From positions 1 to 5,472 of the forward strand of contig RKRS01000282.1 in NCBI GenBank assembly GCA_007571275.1: 5,472 bases of DNA, given 5' to 3'. Shown in pieces: positions 1 through 5,472 of the stretch (position 1 is the first letter of the stretch; every line of letters begins with the position of its first letter). The notes beneath the pieces are model-generated. The model did no database searches. It saw only the letters and a program-made list of their open reading frames with translations, and was not told where the DNA came from. Source of the DNA: Dehalococcoidia bacterium. Its GTDB lineage: Bacteria; Chloroflexota; Dehalococcoidia; Bin125. Position numbers and translations under genes: made by a program.

Positions 1-831
1 GCGGCCTGTTTCGTCGATCCACTCTTTTCTTCAGGGGTACATCTGGCGCTGGGCAGCGCGAGCCTGGCGGCGCGCTACGTACAGTCGGCTTTGACTGAGC
101 CGCGCAGCCGCGCGCAGGCGGCGCAAGCCTACGAGACGCTCTATCGCAAGCAGTACGACTACTTTCACCTGACCGCGCAGCTCTTTTACGGAACCAATCG
201 CAGCGCCGACTCCTACTTCTGGGAGGCGCGGCGGATTCTGGCGGATGATGAGGCGGACGGCGCAACTCCACGTGAAGCATTCGTGCGGGTCGTCAGTGGC
301 CAGCCGCCGCATGGCTACGAGCGAGCCGTGATCGAACGTGGCGCACTACCTGCCGAGATCGCATCTGAGGTGGGACGTCGTGATCAGGAAGCGGAACGTC
401 GACGCCAGGCGACTGCTGCACTCACCGCTGAGCCGGGCCGGTTGCTGCGGGCAATTCCGTCACTTCCCTCACACGTCAAGCTCGAGCCGCGCAGCCGCCT
501 GGAGGGCGCGAGCTATCAGAACGCGTATCAGCTGGTCGTCGAGCGCAGCGGCCGCCGCTCCGATCCGTATCCCGTGACTGCAGTGATGGCGGTGTGTATC
601 GAGCTGATGAACGGCAGCCGCACACTGGCCGAGATCATTCGCGCCGTTGACCGACAGCATGGTCTACGCGGCAGCGAGCGTCTGCAGCGAATTATCGAGC
701 GTGATCTGCCGCCCCTGATCACGGCTGGTCTGATCGACGCCTCAGCGCCGGCAGCGGGGCGGACAGTGGGCCGCAACGACCCCTGTCCCTGTGGATCGGG
801 CAAAAAGTACAAACGCTGTCACGGCAGATAA
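1..831 (+). CDS. Flavin-dependent halogenase-like FAD oxidoreductase with C-terminal SEC-C motif (5' truncated by window edge)
   Basis: The frame is open from base 1 to the TAA at 829-831, giving 276 visible residues; the start and the FAD-binding N-terminal part lie outside the window. Residues 3-17 (CFVDPLFSSGVHLAL) match the conserved FAD-site segment of the tryptophan-halogenase/FAD-dependent oxidoreductase family, and the later YFWEARRIL (residues 72-80) is also typical of it. Such enzymes use reduced FAD to halogenate or oxidise an organic substrate; the substrate cannot be told from this part. Residues about 196-247 form a helical segment resembling PqqD-like/winged-helix domains (ELMNGSRTLAEII, then a hydrophobic GLI end). 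The last 20 residues are a SEC-C zinc-binding motif: C262-x-C264, then C273-H274. A TTG at 91 could be called as a start, but it would cut off the halogenase motif, so I treat the gene as running in from the left. The family assignment is fairly secure; true halogenase activity is not shown. Confidence 0.8.
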   Translation, partial: AACFVDPLFSSGVHLALGSASLAARYVQSALTEPRSRAQAAQAYETLYRKQYDYFHLTAQLFYGTNRSADSYFWEARRILADDEADGATPREAFVRVVSGQPPHGYERAVIERGALPAEIASEVGRRDQEAERRRQATAALTAEPGRLLRAIPSLPSHVKLEPRSRLEGASYQNAYQLVVERSGRRSDPYPVTAVMAVCIELMNGSRTLAEIIRAVDRQHGLRGSERLQRIIERDLPPLITAGLIDASAPAAGRTVGRNDPCPCGSGKKYKRCHGR

Positions 832-962
832 CACAGGCAGCGGCGAAGTCAGATCCGTGCTGAGCTGTCTGCGTCACTGGTCAATGCAACCTTTCAATCG
901 TTTGTCGGGGACGAGCGAATCGTCCACCCGCCGATCTCGTCGCACTGAGCCTACTGGCCAGT

Positions 963-991
963 TTGAAGCATTCGGCGCTTACCTTTATGCT
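963..991 (+). promoter_or_regulatory. Possible sigma70-type promoter for the importer operon
   Basis: TTGAAG at 963-968 and TATGCT at 986-991 each match the -35 and -10 consensus at four of six positions and are separated by 17 bp. They lie about 60 bp upstream of the binding-protein start, in the longest gap of the window, where a promoter is expected. The surrounding sequence is locally less GC-rich. Matches this weak arise by chance, so this is only a candidate. Confidence 0.3.
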
Positions 992-1037
992 GAGGTTGCC
1001 AAACTACGCAGAGCGCGGGTGTTGTGCGAAGCGAGAC

Positions 1038-1046
1038 AGGAAGGGG
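1038..1046 (+). promoter_or_regulatory. Ribosome binding site that fixes the binding-protein start
   Basis: AGGAAGGGG lies 6 nt before the ATG at 1053. The frame is open further upstream, to a TTG at 963, but that start would put about 30 extra residues before the signal peptide. This site therefore favours 1053. A second in-frame ATG at 1077 has no comparable purine-rich site. Confidence 0.7.
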
Positions 1047-1052
1047 CACTCA

Positions 1053-2948
1053 ATGGAGCGGAATTATTGGTCACGGATGAAGCGGCAACGACTGAGCCGA
1101 CGGTCGCTGATGCGTGCGAGCGCGCGGGCAGGGGTCGGAGCTGCTGGCCTGGCCCTGGTCGGTTGCGGCGACGATGACGACGACGCACAGCAGCAGGCGG
1201 CCGCGCAGACTCAACAAGCGGAGCCGCAACAACAGCAGACCATGCAGCAGCAAGAGCAGCAGGCCGACCAACAGGCCATGCAGCAACAGCAGCAAGATCA
1301 GCAGCAAGCCGCTGTCGCTGAGGCGCAGGACCAGGCGATGGTCGACAGCCAGGGCAACACAATTCAGACTGGCGGCGTGTTCAAGCGCGCCGCCGCGTCG
1401 CAGCTGACGCTGATCCGCTTCCCCTGGAACTCTGCCGGCAACAATGGCACCATCGACCCGTCCGGCTACATGTACAACTGCCTGACGCAGTACGGCGGCG
1501 TCCAGCTCAACGAGACGGCGAATCAGTTCTGGGAGTACGCCAACCCCGATTGGGAGATCAAGCCCGATGTCGCGGCAAGCTGGGAAACGCCGGACAACCT
1601 CACCTGGGTGTTCAGTATCAAGCCGAACGTCATGTTCCACGACGGCCGCGCCTTCGTCGCTGGGGACGCGGCACACAGCTACGAAGCGATCCGTGACCAG
1701 GGCGTTTCAGGGGGGGGGTCCCCGGCCTACAACCTGGGTAAGGTCATCGCCGGCACAGAAGCGATCGACGACGCCACCTTCCGCCTCAACCTGGGCGAGC
1801 CACGCGGTTTCACCGGCGCGCTGACCGCCTACGTGCGGATGGGGCATCCGGAGACCACCGGTTCCGTCACAGCGCCTGCGCTGGACATGGCGCGCAATGA
1901 AGAAGCCGTCCTGATCGGCACGGGCCCCTGGCGCTTCGATACCGATAGCTATGACCCCAACACGGGTTGGCGCCTTGTGCCCTTCACCGAAGGTCACATG
2001 GGCGCGCCCAATATGGATGAGATCACGTATACGATCTTCTCCGACGCTGATGCGATTGGCATCGCGCTCGAAGCGGGCGACATCGACTCGCACAACGGGA
2101 TTCCCTTCAATAACCCGGAGACGATTGACCGCCTGATCGCGAGCGATGAGCACTGGGGTTGGGCCGGCACGAGCCTGGGCGGGCAGATCTTCCGCTTCGC
2201 GATCGACGTTGAGCCGACGATTGACCCGCGTGCGCGGCATGGCGTCTGGCGCATGGTCGACCACGAGCGCGTGGTGCGGGACTACTTCGGACCCTATGAC
2301 GATGCTGGCCGCCTCTTCTTCCAGCGCGGATCGAAGGGTTACATCGAGGACCTTGATCGCCCCAACTACGATCCGGCTGAGGGCGCCAAGCTGCTCGACG
2401 CCGCTGGTGTCGGAGAAGGCTCAGTGCTGACGGCCAGCACGCTGCCGATTCGCCCCTACGCGCCTGCCCTGGCCCAGCTGCTGCAGGCTGAGCTGTCAGC
2501 CCTGGACATCGAGCTGGAGCTTGATCCGACCGAGTACAACGTGATGATCGAGAAGCAGCAGGCCGGCGACTTCGGCAACTTCCTGATCGGCTTCGGGAAC
2601 TGGATCCGCCCCGAAAGCGCGGCGCTGGCGATGGTGATGCAGGACGCGTTGCACGGTGAAGGCAACGCCAAGCGCGGCGGCGACGCCAGCAACCCGATCC
2701 CCGTCCGCGAGCGTCCACACATGGATAACTACTTCCATTGGCTGGACATGATCATCGATGTCCAGACTGGCAACCACGAGGACACTGAGGAGTACTGGCG
2801 CTCATTCAATGAGACCTTCCACGAGGTGATGTTCGCTCAAGCCATTGCCCGCCAGCGGGGAGCGGAGTTCTATACCAACCGGGTGCATGTGCCCGATCCC
2901 GGGCCGACCACCCCGAATCCGCAGACGATCTGGTTGGAACAGACCTAA
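1053..2948 (+). CDS. ABC transporter substrate-binding lipoprotein, family 5 (oligopeptide/dipeptide/nickel type)
   Basis: This 631-residue extracytoplasmic solute receptor delivers ligand to the two permeases encoded downstream. The N-terminus has a Tat-like motif (SRRSLMR, residues 15-21), a hydrophobic stretch, and a lipobox LVGC with Cys38 as the predicted lipid-anchored residue. An acidic run of five Asp (40-44) and a Gln-rich linker (about 46-94) follow. The SBP_bac_5 fold then begins. Its signatures include WVFSIKPNVMFHDG (185-198), matching the family's 'lr.gvkFHDG' segment, and GTGPW (289-293), matching the usual 'GTGPY' motif. The protein is longer than the usual 500-550 residues, mostly because of the linker. 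The ligand cannot be read from sequence; peptides are the classic substrate, but the family also binds sugars, nickel complexes and other small organics. The start at 1053 rests on the ribosome binding site and the signal peptide. A run of nine G falls inside the gene, but family similarity continues in the same frame on both sides. Confidence 0.93.
   Translation: MERNYWSRMKRQRLSRRSLMRASARAGVGAAGLALVGCGDDDDDAQQQAAAQTQQAEPQQQQTMQQQEQQADQQAMQQQQQDQQQAAVAEAQDQAMVDSQGNTIQTGGVFKRAAASQLTLIRFPWNSAGNNGTIDPSGYMYNCLTQYGGVQLNETANQFWEYANPDWEIKPDVAASWETPDNLTWVFSIKPNVMFHDGRAFVAGDAAHSYEAIRDQGVSGGGSPAYNLGKVIAGTEAIDDATFRLNLGEPRGFTGALTAYVRMGHPETTGSVTAPALDMARNEEAVLIGTGPWRFDTDSYDPNTGWRLVPFTEGHMGAPNMDEITYTIFSDADAIGIALEAGDIDSHNGIPFNNPETIDRLIASDEHWGWAGTSLGGQIFRFAIDVEPTIDPRARHGVWRMVDHERVVRDYFGPYDDAGRLFFQRGSKGYIEDLDRPNYDPAEGAKLLDAAGVGEGSVLTASTLPIRPYAPALAQLLQAELSALDIELELDPTEYNVMIEKQQAGDFGNFLIGFGNWIRPESAALAMVMQDALHGEGNAKRGGDASNPIPVRERPHMDNYFHWLDMIIDVQTGNHEDTEEYWRSFNETFHEVMFAQAIARQRGAEFYTNRVHVPDPGPTTPNPQTIWLEQT
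1188..1334 (+). repeat. Gln-rich low-complexity linker (imperfect CAG/CAA tract)
   Basis: Codons for residues 46-94 of the lipoprotein include 27 Gln of 49, in blocks of one to five separated by Ala, Met, Glu, Asp or Thr. CAG and CAA are mixed, so this is not a pure trinucleotide microsatellite, which points to selection on the protein. It probably acts as a flexible tether between the lipid-anchored Cys38 and the ligand-binding domain. Confidence 0.85.
1710..1718 (+). repeat. Homopolymer run of nine G inside the binding-protein gene
   Basis: Nine consecutive G span the Ser-Gly-Gly-Gly part of the segment GVSGGGSPAYN. The frame before (HDG motif) and after (GTGPW motif) is the same, so the gene reads as intact here. 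Such runs are prone to replication slippage and to sequencing error. Confidence 0.9.
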
Positions 2949-2961
2949 CACGTCTTCATAT

Positions 2962-2996
2962 ATGCGCGGCCGTCCAGCTTTGAGGCGGCCGCGCAT
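2962..2996 (+). promoter_or_regulatory. GC-rich intercistronic hairpin, possible attenuator or mRNA 3'-end stabiliser
   Basis: A perfect 11-bp inverted repeat (ATGCGCGGCCG at 2962-2972, CGGCCGCGCAT at 2986-2996) surrounds a 13-nt loop; a T-G and a C-G pair could extend the stem inward. It begins 13 nt after the binding-protein stop codon and ends 50 nt before the first permease. No T-run follows, so it is not a classic intrinsic terminator. In binding-protein importers, hairpins in this position commonly protect or partly terminate the upstream message, making receptor more abundant than permease; that role is inferred here. Confidence 0.6.
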
Positions 2997-3046
2997 GATC
3001 AGTTGCCTGAACTGAATCGCGCACTGGCCTTACCAGCGTTCGCACG

Positions 3047-4012
3047 ATGACCTATGTACTCCGCCGCCTGGTCACTCAGCTGATCCCGGTTCTCTTCGTC
3101 GCCTCCATCCTGATCTTCGCCTCTGTGCGCCTGATTCCTGGCGATCCGGTCGCCGGCGCAATCGGCGACGCAATGGGCAACACCGACCCGGAGGTATACG
3201 AACGACTCAAGGAGGAGCTCGGCCTCAACAAGCCGATGTACGAGCAGTACTGGATTTGGCTGGGACGGATCTTCCGCGGCGACTTCGGCCAGTCCCTGAC
3301 CGGTCTGCCGGTGACGGAGATTCTGGGCAACGCCATCCCGGCCTCGATCGAACTGGCCGGGTTTGCGATCGTGATCGGTTTCACGTTGGGGTTGTTGCTT
3401 GGTGTGGTCGCCGCGATCAATCGCGGTGGCTTTTTCGATTGGTTCGCCGCACTGTGGACGAGTTGGAACATCGGCGTCCCGTCCTTCGTTGCCGGCCTGG
3501 TGTATCTGATCGTGTTTTCCGTGTGGTTCGACCTCACGCCCGTATCAGGCCGTGTGCCGTTAACCGAGGACCCGATCAAGGCGCTGGAGCATCTGGCTCT
3601 GCCCTCGCTGGCGCTCGGCGGGATCGTTGCAGCGAATATCAGCCGCTTCACCCGACAATCGCTGCTCGACACCCTGACCGAGGACTACATCCGTACTGCC
3701 CGTTCGAAGGGGCTCACGAACCGTGCAGTGATCGTCCGCCACGCGTTGCGACCCAGCCTGATCCCGGTGGTGACAATCATGGGACTGGAGCTCGCCAGCA
3801 TCCTGAGCGGCACGCTCGTGATTGAGACCGTCTTCACCTGGCCAGGGCTCGGGCGGGCGCTAATCAACGCCGTGAATAACCGCGACTACACGGTCATCCA
3901 GGCGACCACGATCCTGCTTGTTTTCGTCTTCGTCGTGGTCAACCTGATTGTGGACCTGGTTTACGTCGGGCTCGACCCACGCATTCGCATCGGGCAGAGT
4001 TCGGAGGCGTAG
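3047..4012 (+). CDS. ABC transporter permease, DppB/OppB-like
   Basis: This 321-residue inner-membrane protein is the first of two permeases of a family 5 importer, and 321 residues is the usual DppB-type length. It begins with MTYVLRRL and a first membrane segment (about 9-29), followed by the characteristic IPGDP (30-34) and GDFGQSL (78-84) of the external region. Five more hydrophobic segments lie near 100-122, 133-157, 182-202, 238-260 and 285-308. The cytoplasmic EAA loop that contacts the ATPase is clear at about 206-236 (DYIRTARSKGL, then RHALRPSLIP). The C-terminal signatures VFTWPGLGRAL (262-272) and LDPRIR (309-314) are textbook for this family. The ATG at 3047 has no good purine-rich site upstream, yet the protein starts exactly where relatives do. 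It is separated from the next permease by two bases. Confidence 0.95.
   Translation: MTYVLRRLVTQLIPVLFVASILIFASVRLIPGDPVAGAIGDAMGNTDPEVYERLKEELGLNKPMYEQYWIWLGRIFRGDFGQSLTGLPVTEILGNAIPASIELAGFAIVIGFTLGLLLGVVAAINRGGFFDWFAALWTSWNIGVPSFVAGLVYLIVFSVWFDLTPVSGRVPLTEDPIKALEHLALPSLALGGIVAANISRFTRQSLLDTLTEDYIRTARSKGLTNRAVIVRHALRPSLIPVVTIMGLELASILSGTLVIETVFTWPGLGRALINAVNNRDYTVIQATTILLVFVFVVVNLIVDLVYVGLDPRIRIGQSSEA
4003..4007 (+). promoter_or_regulatory. Ribosome binding site of the second permease, inside the end of the first
   Basis: GGAGG lies 7 nt before the ATG at 4015 and overlaps the last codons of the first permease. With only two bases between the stop and the next start, this suggests translational coupling and roughly equal production of the two permeases. 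Confidence 0.7.
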
Positions 4013-4014
4013 CG

Positions 4015-4917
4015 ATGTCAGGGCGAATCGCGGCCGCGCCGTTTCAGGAAGAGAGTGATCGCTTTCATTTTCTGCGTAATGTCGGTATTGAGATCAGCGC
4101 GATCATGCGTGAGCCACGCGGCGCGCTGGCTATTTCCGTCCTGGTCGTGTTGCTCTTCTTCGCCTTCGTTTTTCCGCTGCTCGATCCGACCGATCCGAAC
4201 AAACCTGGCAGCGGCCCGAAGAATGGCGGTATCTCCTGGGACGCGCCAATGGGCACCGATCACATCTCGCGCGATCTGCTGGCCCGCAACTCGGTCGGGC
4301 TGGGACGTACGATCAAACACGGCCTGGCGGCCGTGGTGGTCGGCTGGCTGGTTGGCATCACGATCGGTTACACCGCAGGCTGGCGTGGAGGACGCACCGA
4401 CACCCTGCTCATGAGGGGAGTAGACGTCCTGCTGGCGTTCCCGGGGATCGTGTTCGCGATCCTGCTGATTACGATCATGGGATCCGGTATTTTCAGCGTC
4501 GCCGTGGCCATTGCGTTCTTCAATATTCCCGGCTCCGCGCGCCTGGCGCGCGCCGGGGTGCTACGCGAACGCGAGCGGGATTACGTACTGGCCGGACGCT
4601 GTCTCGGACTCTCGGGCCGACGGATCCTCTTCCGTCACGTCGCGCCGAATACGTTCGGCGCGTTCACGGTGCAGTTGCCCCTGGCGGTTGTGGCGTCCGT
4701 ACTGATCATGGCCGCGCTCAACTTTCTCGGGCTGGGTGCGGAACTCCCTGATCCGACACTCGGCGCGATCATGCAGGAAGGCCGACCCTTTATGCGCGAC
4801 GCGCCGCACTTTGTGCTGGGACCCGTGTTGATTCTTGCACTGATGCTGACTGCCTTGAACTTCCTCTCCGATGTGCTCACCGAGCGGCTTGATCCGGTGC
4901 GTCGGCGGCGAGTGTAG
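4015..4917 (+). CDS. ABC transporter permease, DppC/OppC-like
   Basis: This 300-residue inner-membrane protein pairs with the permease just upstream to form the translocation channel. A cytoplasmic N-terminus of about 36 residues precedes the first membrane segment (about 37-57), as is typical of the OppC N-terminal domain. The periplasmic loop carries the family motif GTDHISRDLLAR (80-91). Later come GYTAGWRGGRTDTLLMRGVD (118-137) and AFPG (141-144), both strongly conserved in DppC relatives. The EAA loop that docks the ATPase is at about 182-212 (RERERDYVLAGRCLG, then RHVAPN). The C-terminus has the usual FLGLGAELPDPTLG (237-250) and ends soon after the last membrane segment (about 265-287) with an Arg-rich tail. 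Length and motifs are complete, and nothing suggests damage. No ATPase gene follows it in the window. Confidence 0.95.
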   Translation: MSGRIAAAPFQEESDRFHFLRNVGIEISAIMREPRGALAISVLVVLLFFAFVFPLLDPTDPNKPGSGPKNGGISWDAPMGTDHISRDLLARNSVGLGRTIKHGLAAVVVGWLVGITIGYTAGWRGGRTDTLLMRGVDVLLAFPGIVFAILLITIMGSGIFSVAVAIAFFNIPGSARLARAGVLRERERDYVLAGRCLGLSGRRILFRHVAPNTFGAFTVQLPLAVVASVLIMAALNFLGLGAELPDPTLGAIMQEGRPFMRDAPHFVLGPVLILALMLTALNFLSDVLTERLDPVRRRRV

Positions 4918-4925
4918 CTGCGCCA

Positions 4926-4953
4926 TTAGTCTGCAAGCTAATTCCCAGACTGA
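4926..4953 (+). other. Weak inverted repeat in the gap before the aldolase-family gene
   Basis: AGTCTG (4928-4933) and CAGACT (4946-4951) are perfect inverted arms around 12 nt; one G-T and one A-T pair extend it to about 8 bp. It is AT-richer than the surroundings. It could be a regulator's operator or a minor RNA hairpin, and may be chance. Confidence 0.25.
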
Positions 4954-4976
4954 ATTGACCAACGCTGTAGCGGGAT

Positions 4977-4982
4977 GAGGAG
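4977..4982 (+). promoter_or_regulatory. Ribosome binding site of the aldolase-family gene
   Basis: GAGGAG lies 8 nt before the ATG at 4991, a strong site with normal spacing. It supports this start and indicates that the gene can be translated independently of the permeases 73 nt upstream. Confidence 0.75.
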
Positions 4983-4990
4983 ACGAATCA

Positions 4991-5472
4991 ATGGCGGTAC
5001 TGCCCAACACCTTCCGCGAGAGACTCGATGCCGGCGAGCCCACAATCGGCACCCACTTCCTGTTCAACGACCCCGACATCGCTGAACTGATCGGCGACAC
5101 GGGACAGTTCGACTACGCGGAGTACGTGGCCGAGTACTCCACCTTCGACATGAAGACGCTCTACCACCTGGCGCGTGCGGCCCAGTGCGGCAACCTGCCC
5201 CTGATGATCAAGCTCGATCAGGCCAACCAGACCTTCTGGGCTCAGGCGGCGCTGGGCGCGGGCTTCAAGGCCGTGCTCTACACGGACATCCGCACGCCCG
5301 ATGACGTCGATCTGGCGCTTCAGGCCATCCGTCCCGACAAGCCGAGCACGCTGGGCATCGGCGGGCATATGGGCGTCAAGACTCGGCGACCAGCCTTGGC
5401 CGGTTACGCCGCTGGAAACTACGGCGCTGACCTCGATGGCATCGTCACGGTGATCATGATCGAAAAACGGGT
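4991..5472 (+). CDS. HpcH/HpaI aldolase / citrate lyase-family protein (3' truncated by window edge)
   Basis: The frame is open from the ATG to the window end, giving 160 visible residues of a family whose members are usually about 250-300 long. The order of elements matches the PEP/pyruvate-type TIM barrel of HpcH/HpaI enzymes: an N-terminal RERLDAGEPTIGTHF (9-23), a second-strand FDYAEYVAEYSTFDMKTLYH (40-59), LPLMIKLDQ (69-77), ALGAGFKAVLYTDIRTPDDV (87-106), and a strand ending IMIEKR (155-160), whose Glu158 fits the metal-binding Glu. Classic members cleave 2-oxo-4-hydroxy acids to pyruvate or a related 2-oxo acid plus an aldehyde, with a divalent metal. Two positions differ from that pattern: Tyr49 stands where 'D-x-E-H' members have the catalytic His, and Lys74 where they have the substrate-binding Arg. 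The exact reaction is therefore open. The gene follows the importer by 73 nt and is probably in the same unit, hinting that it acts on the imported compound. Confidence 0.85.
   Translation, partial: MAVLPNTFRERLDAGEPTIGTHFLFNDPDIAELIGDTGQFDYAEYVAEYSTFDMKTLYHLARAAQCGNLPLMIKLDQANQTFWAQAALGAGFKAVLYTDIRTPDDVDLALQAIRPDKPSTLGIGGHMGVKTRRPALAGYAAGNYGADLDGIVTVIMIEKR

Noticed and set aside
97..498. 15-bp direct repeat GAGCCGCGCAGCCGC at 97-111 and 484-498
   Set aside because: Both copies encode Glu-Pro-Arg-Ser-Arg in the same frame; short and GC-rich, best explained by chance and codon bias.
963..1052. Extended N-terminus of the binding protein from a TTG at 963
   Set aside because: It would bury the Tat-like signal and lipobox about 30 residues inside the protein and lacks the strong ribosome binding site seen before 1053.
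791..1177. Plus-strand open frame across the gap between the halogenase-like gene and the binding protein
   Set aside because: It begins inside the SEC-C coding region and runs into the signal-peptide region in another frame; there is no ribosome binding site and no protein-like composition.
1071..1676. Long minus-strand open frame opposite the binding-protein gene, Leu-rich
   Set aside because: Its Leu-rich stretch is the antisense reading of the CAG/CAA Gln tract, and it overlaps a gene with clear family motifs.
2107..2718. Minus-strand open frame of about 200 codons
   Set aside because: Arg/Ser/Ala-rich composition typical of a GC-rich antisense shadow; no recognisable motif, and a confident gene lies on the + strand.
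4955..4982. TTGACC at 4955-4960 as a -35 element for the aldolase-family gene
   Set aside because: At 17 bp spacing the expected -10 falls on the purine-rich ribosome binding site, with no resemblance to TATAAT.
4561..5100. Minus-strand open frame spanning the permease end, the gap and the aldolase start
   Set aside because: It overlaps two well-supported + strand genes and the ribosome binding site, and has no family-like motif.

Overview
The window is GC-rich bacterial DNA, densely coded, with every supported gene on the + strand. A substrate-binding lipoprotein with a Tat-like, lipobox-bearing signal and a very Gln-rich linker, next to a divergent HpcH/HpaI-type aldolase and a flavin-dependent halogenase relative, suggests an environmental heterotroph. 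I lean weakly towards Chloroflexota (SAR202/Dehalococcoidia-like or Thermomicrobia-like). That assignment is inferred from gene style only, and the window holds no marker gene.

Layout: (1) 1-831 is the 3' part of a flavin-dependent halogenase/FAD-oxidoreductase-like gene whose protein ends in a PqqD-like helical segment and a SEC-C metal-binding motif. (2) 832-1052 is a 221-bp gap with a possible sigma70-type promoter (963-991) and a good ribosome binding site. (3) 1053-2948 encodes a family 5 (oligopeptide/dipeptide/nickel-type) solute-binding lipoprotein. (4) 2949-3046 is a gap with a strong GC-rich hairpin. (5) 3047-4012 and 4015-4917 encode the two inner-membrane permeases of the same ABC importer (DppB-like then DppC-like), two bases apart. 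(6) 4918-4990 is a short gap with a weak inverted repeat and a strong ribosome binding site. (7) 4991 to the window end is the 5' part of an HpcH/HpaI aldolase-family gene.

Genes (3), (5) and (7) look like one transcription unit: the lipoprotein captures a solute, the permease pair moves it in, and the aldolase-family enzyme may act on it or on a breakdown product. No ATPase gene (DppD/DppF type) is visible, so the importer must use ATPases encoded beyond the window or elsewhere. The halogenase-like gene appears to be a separate upstream unit. No mobile element, CRISPR array, tRNA or rRNA was seen. Nothing here is a clearly new system; the most unusual items are the halogenase/PqqD-like/SEC-C domain arrangement and the altered active-site positions of the aldolase-family protein.
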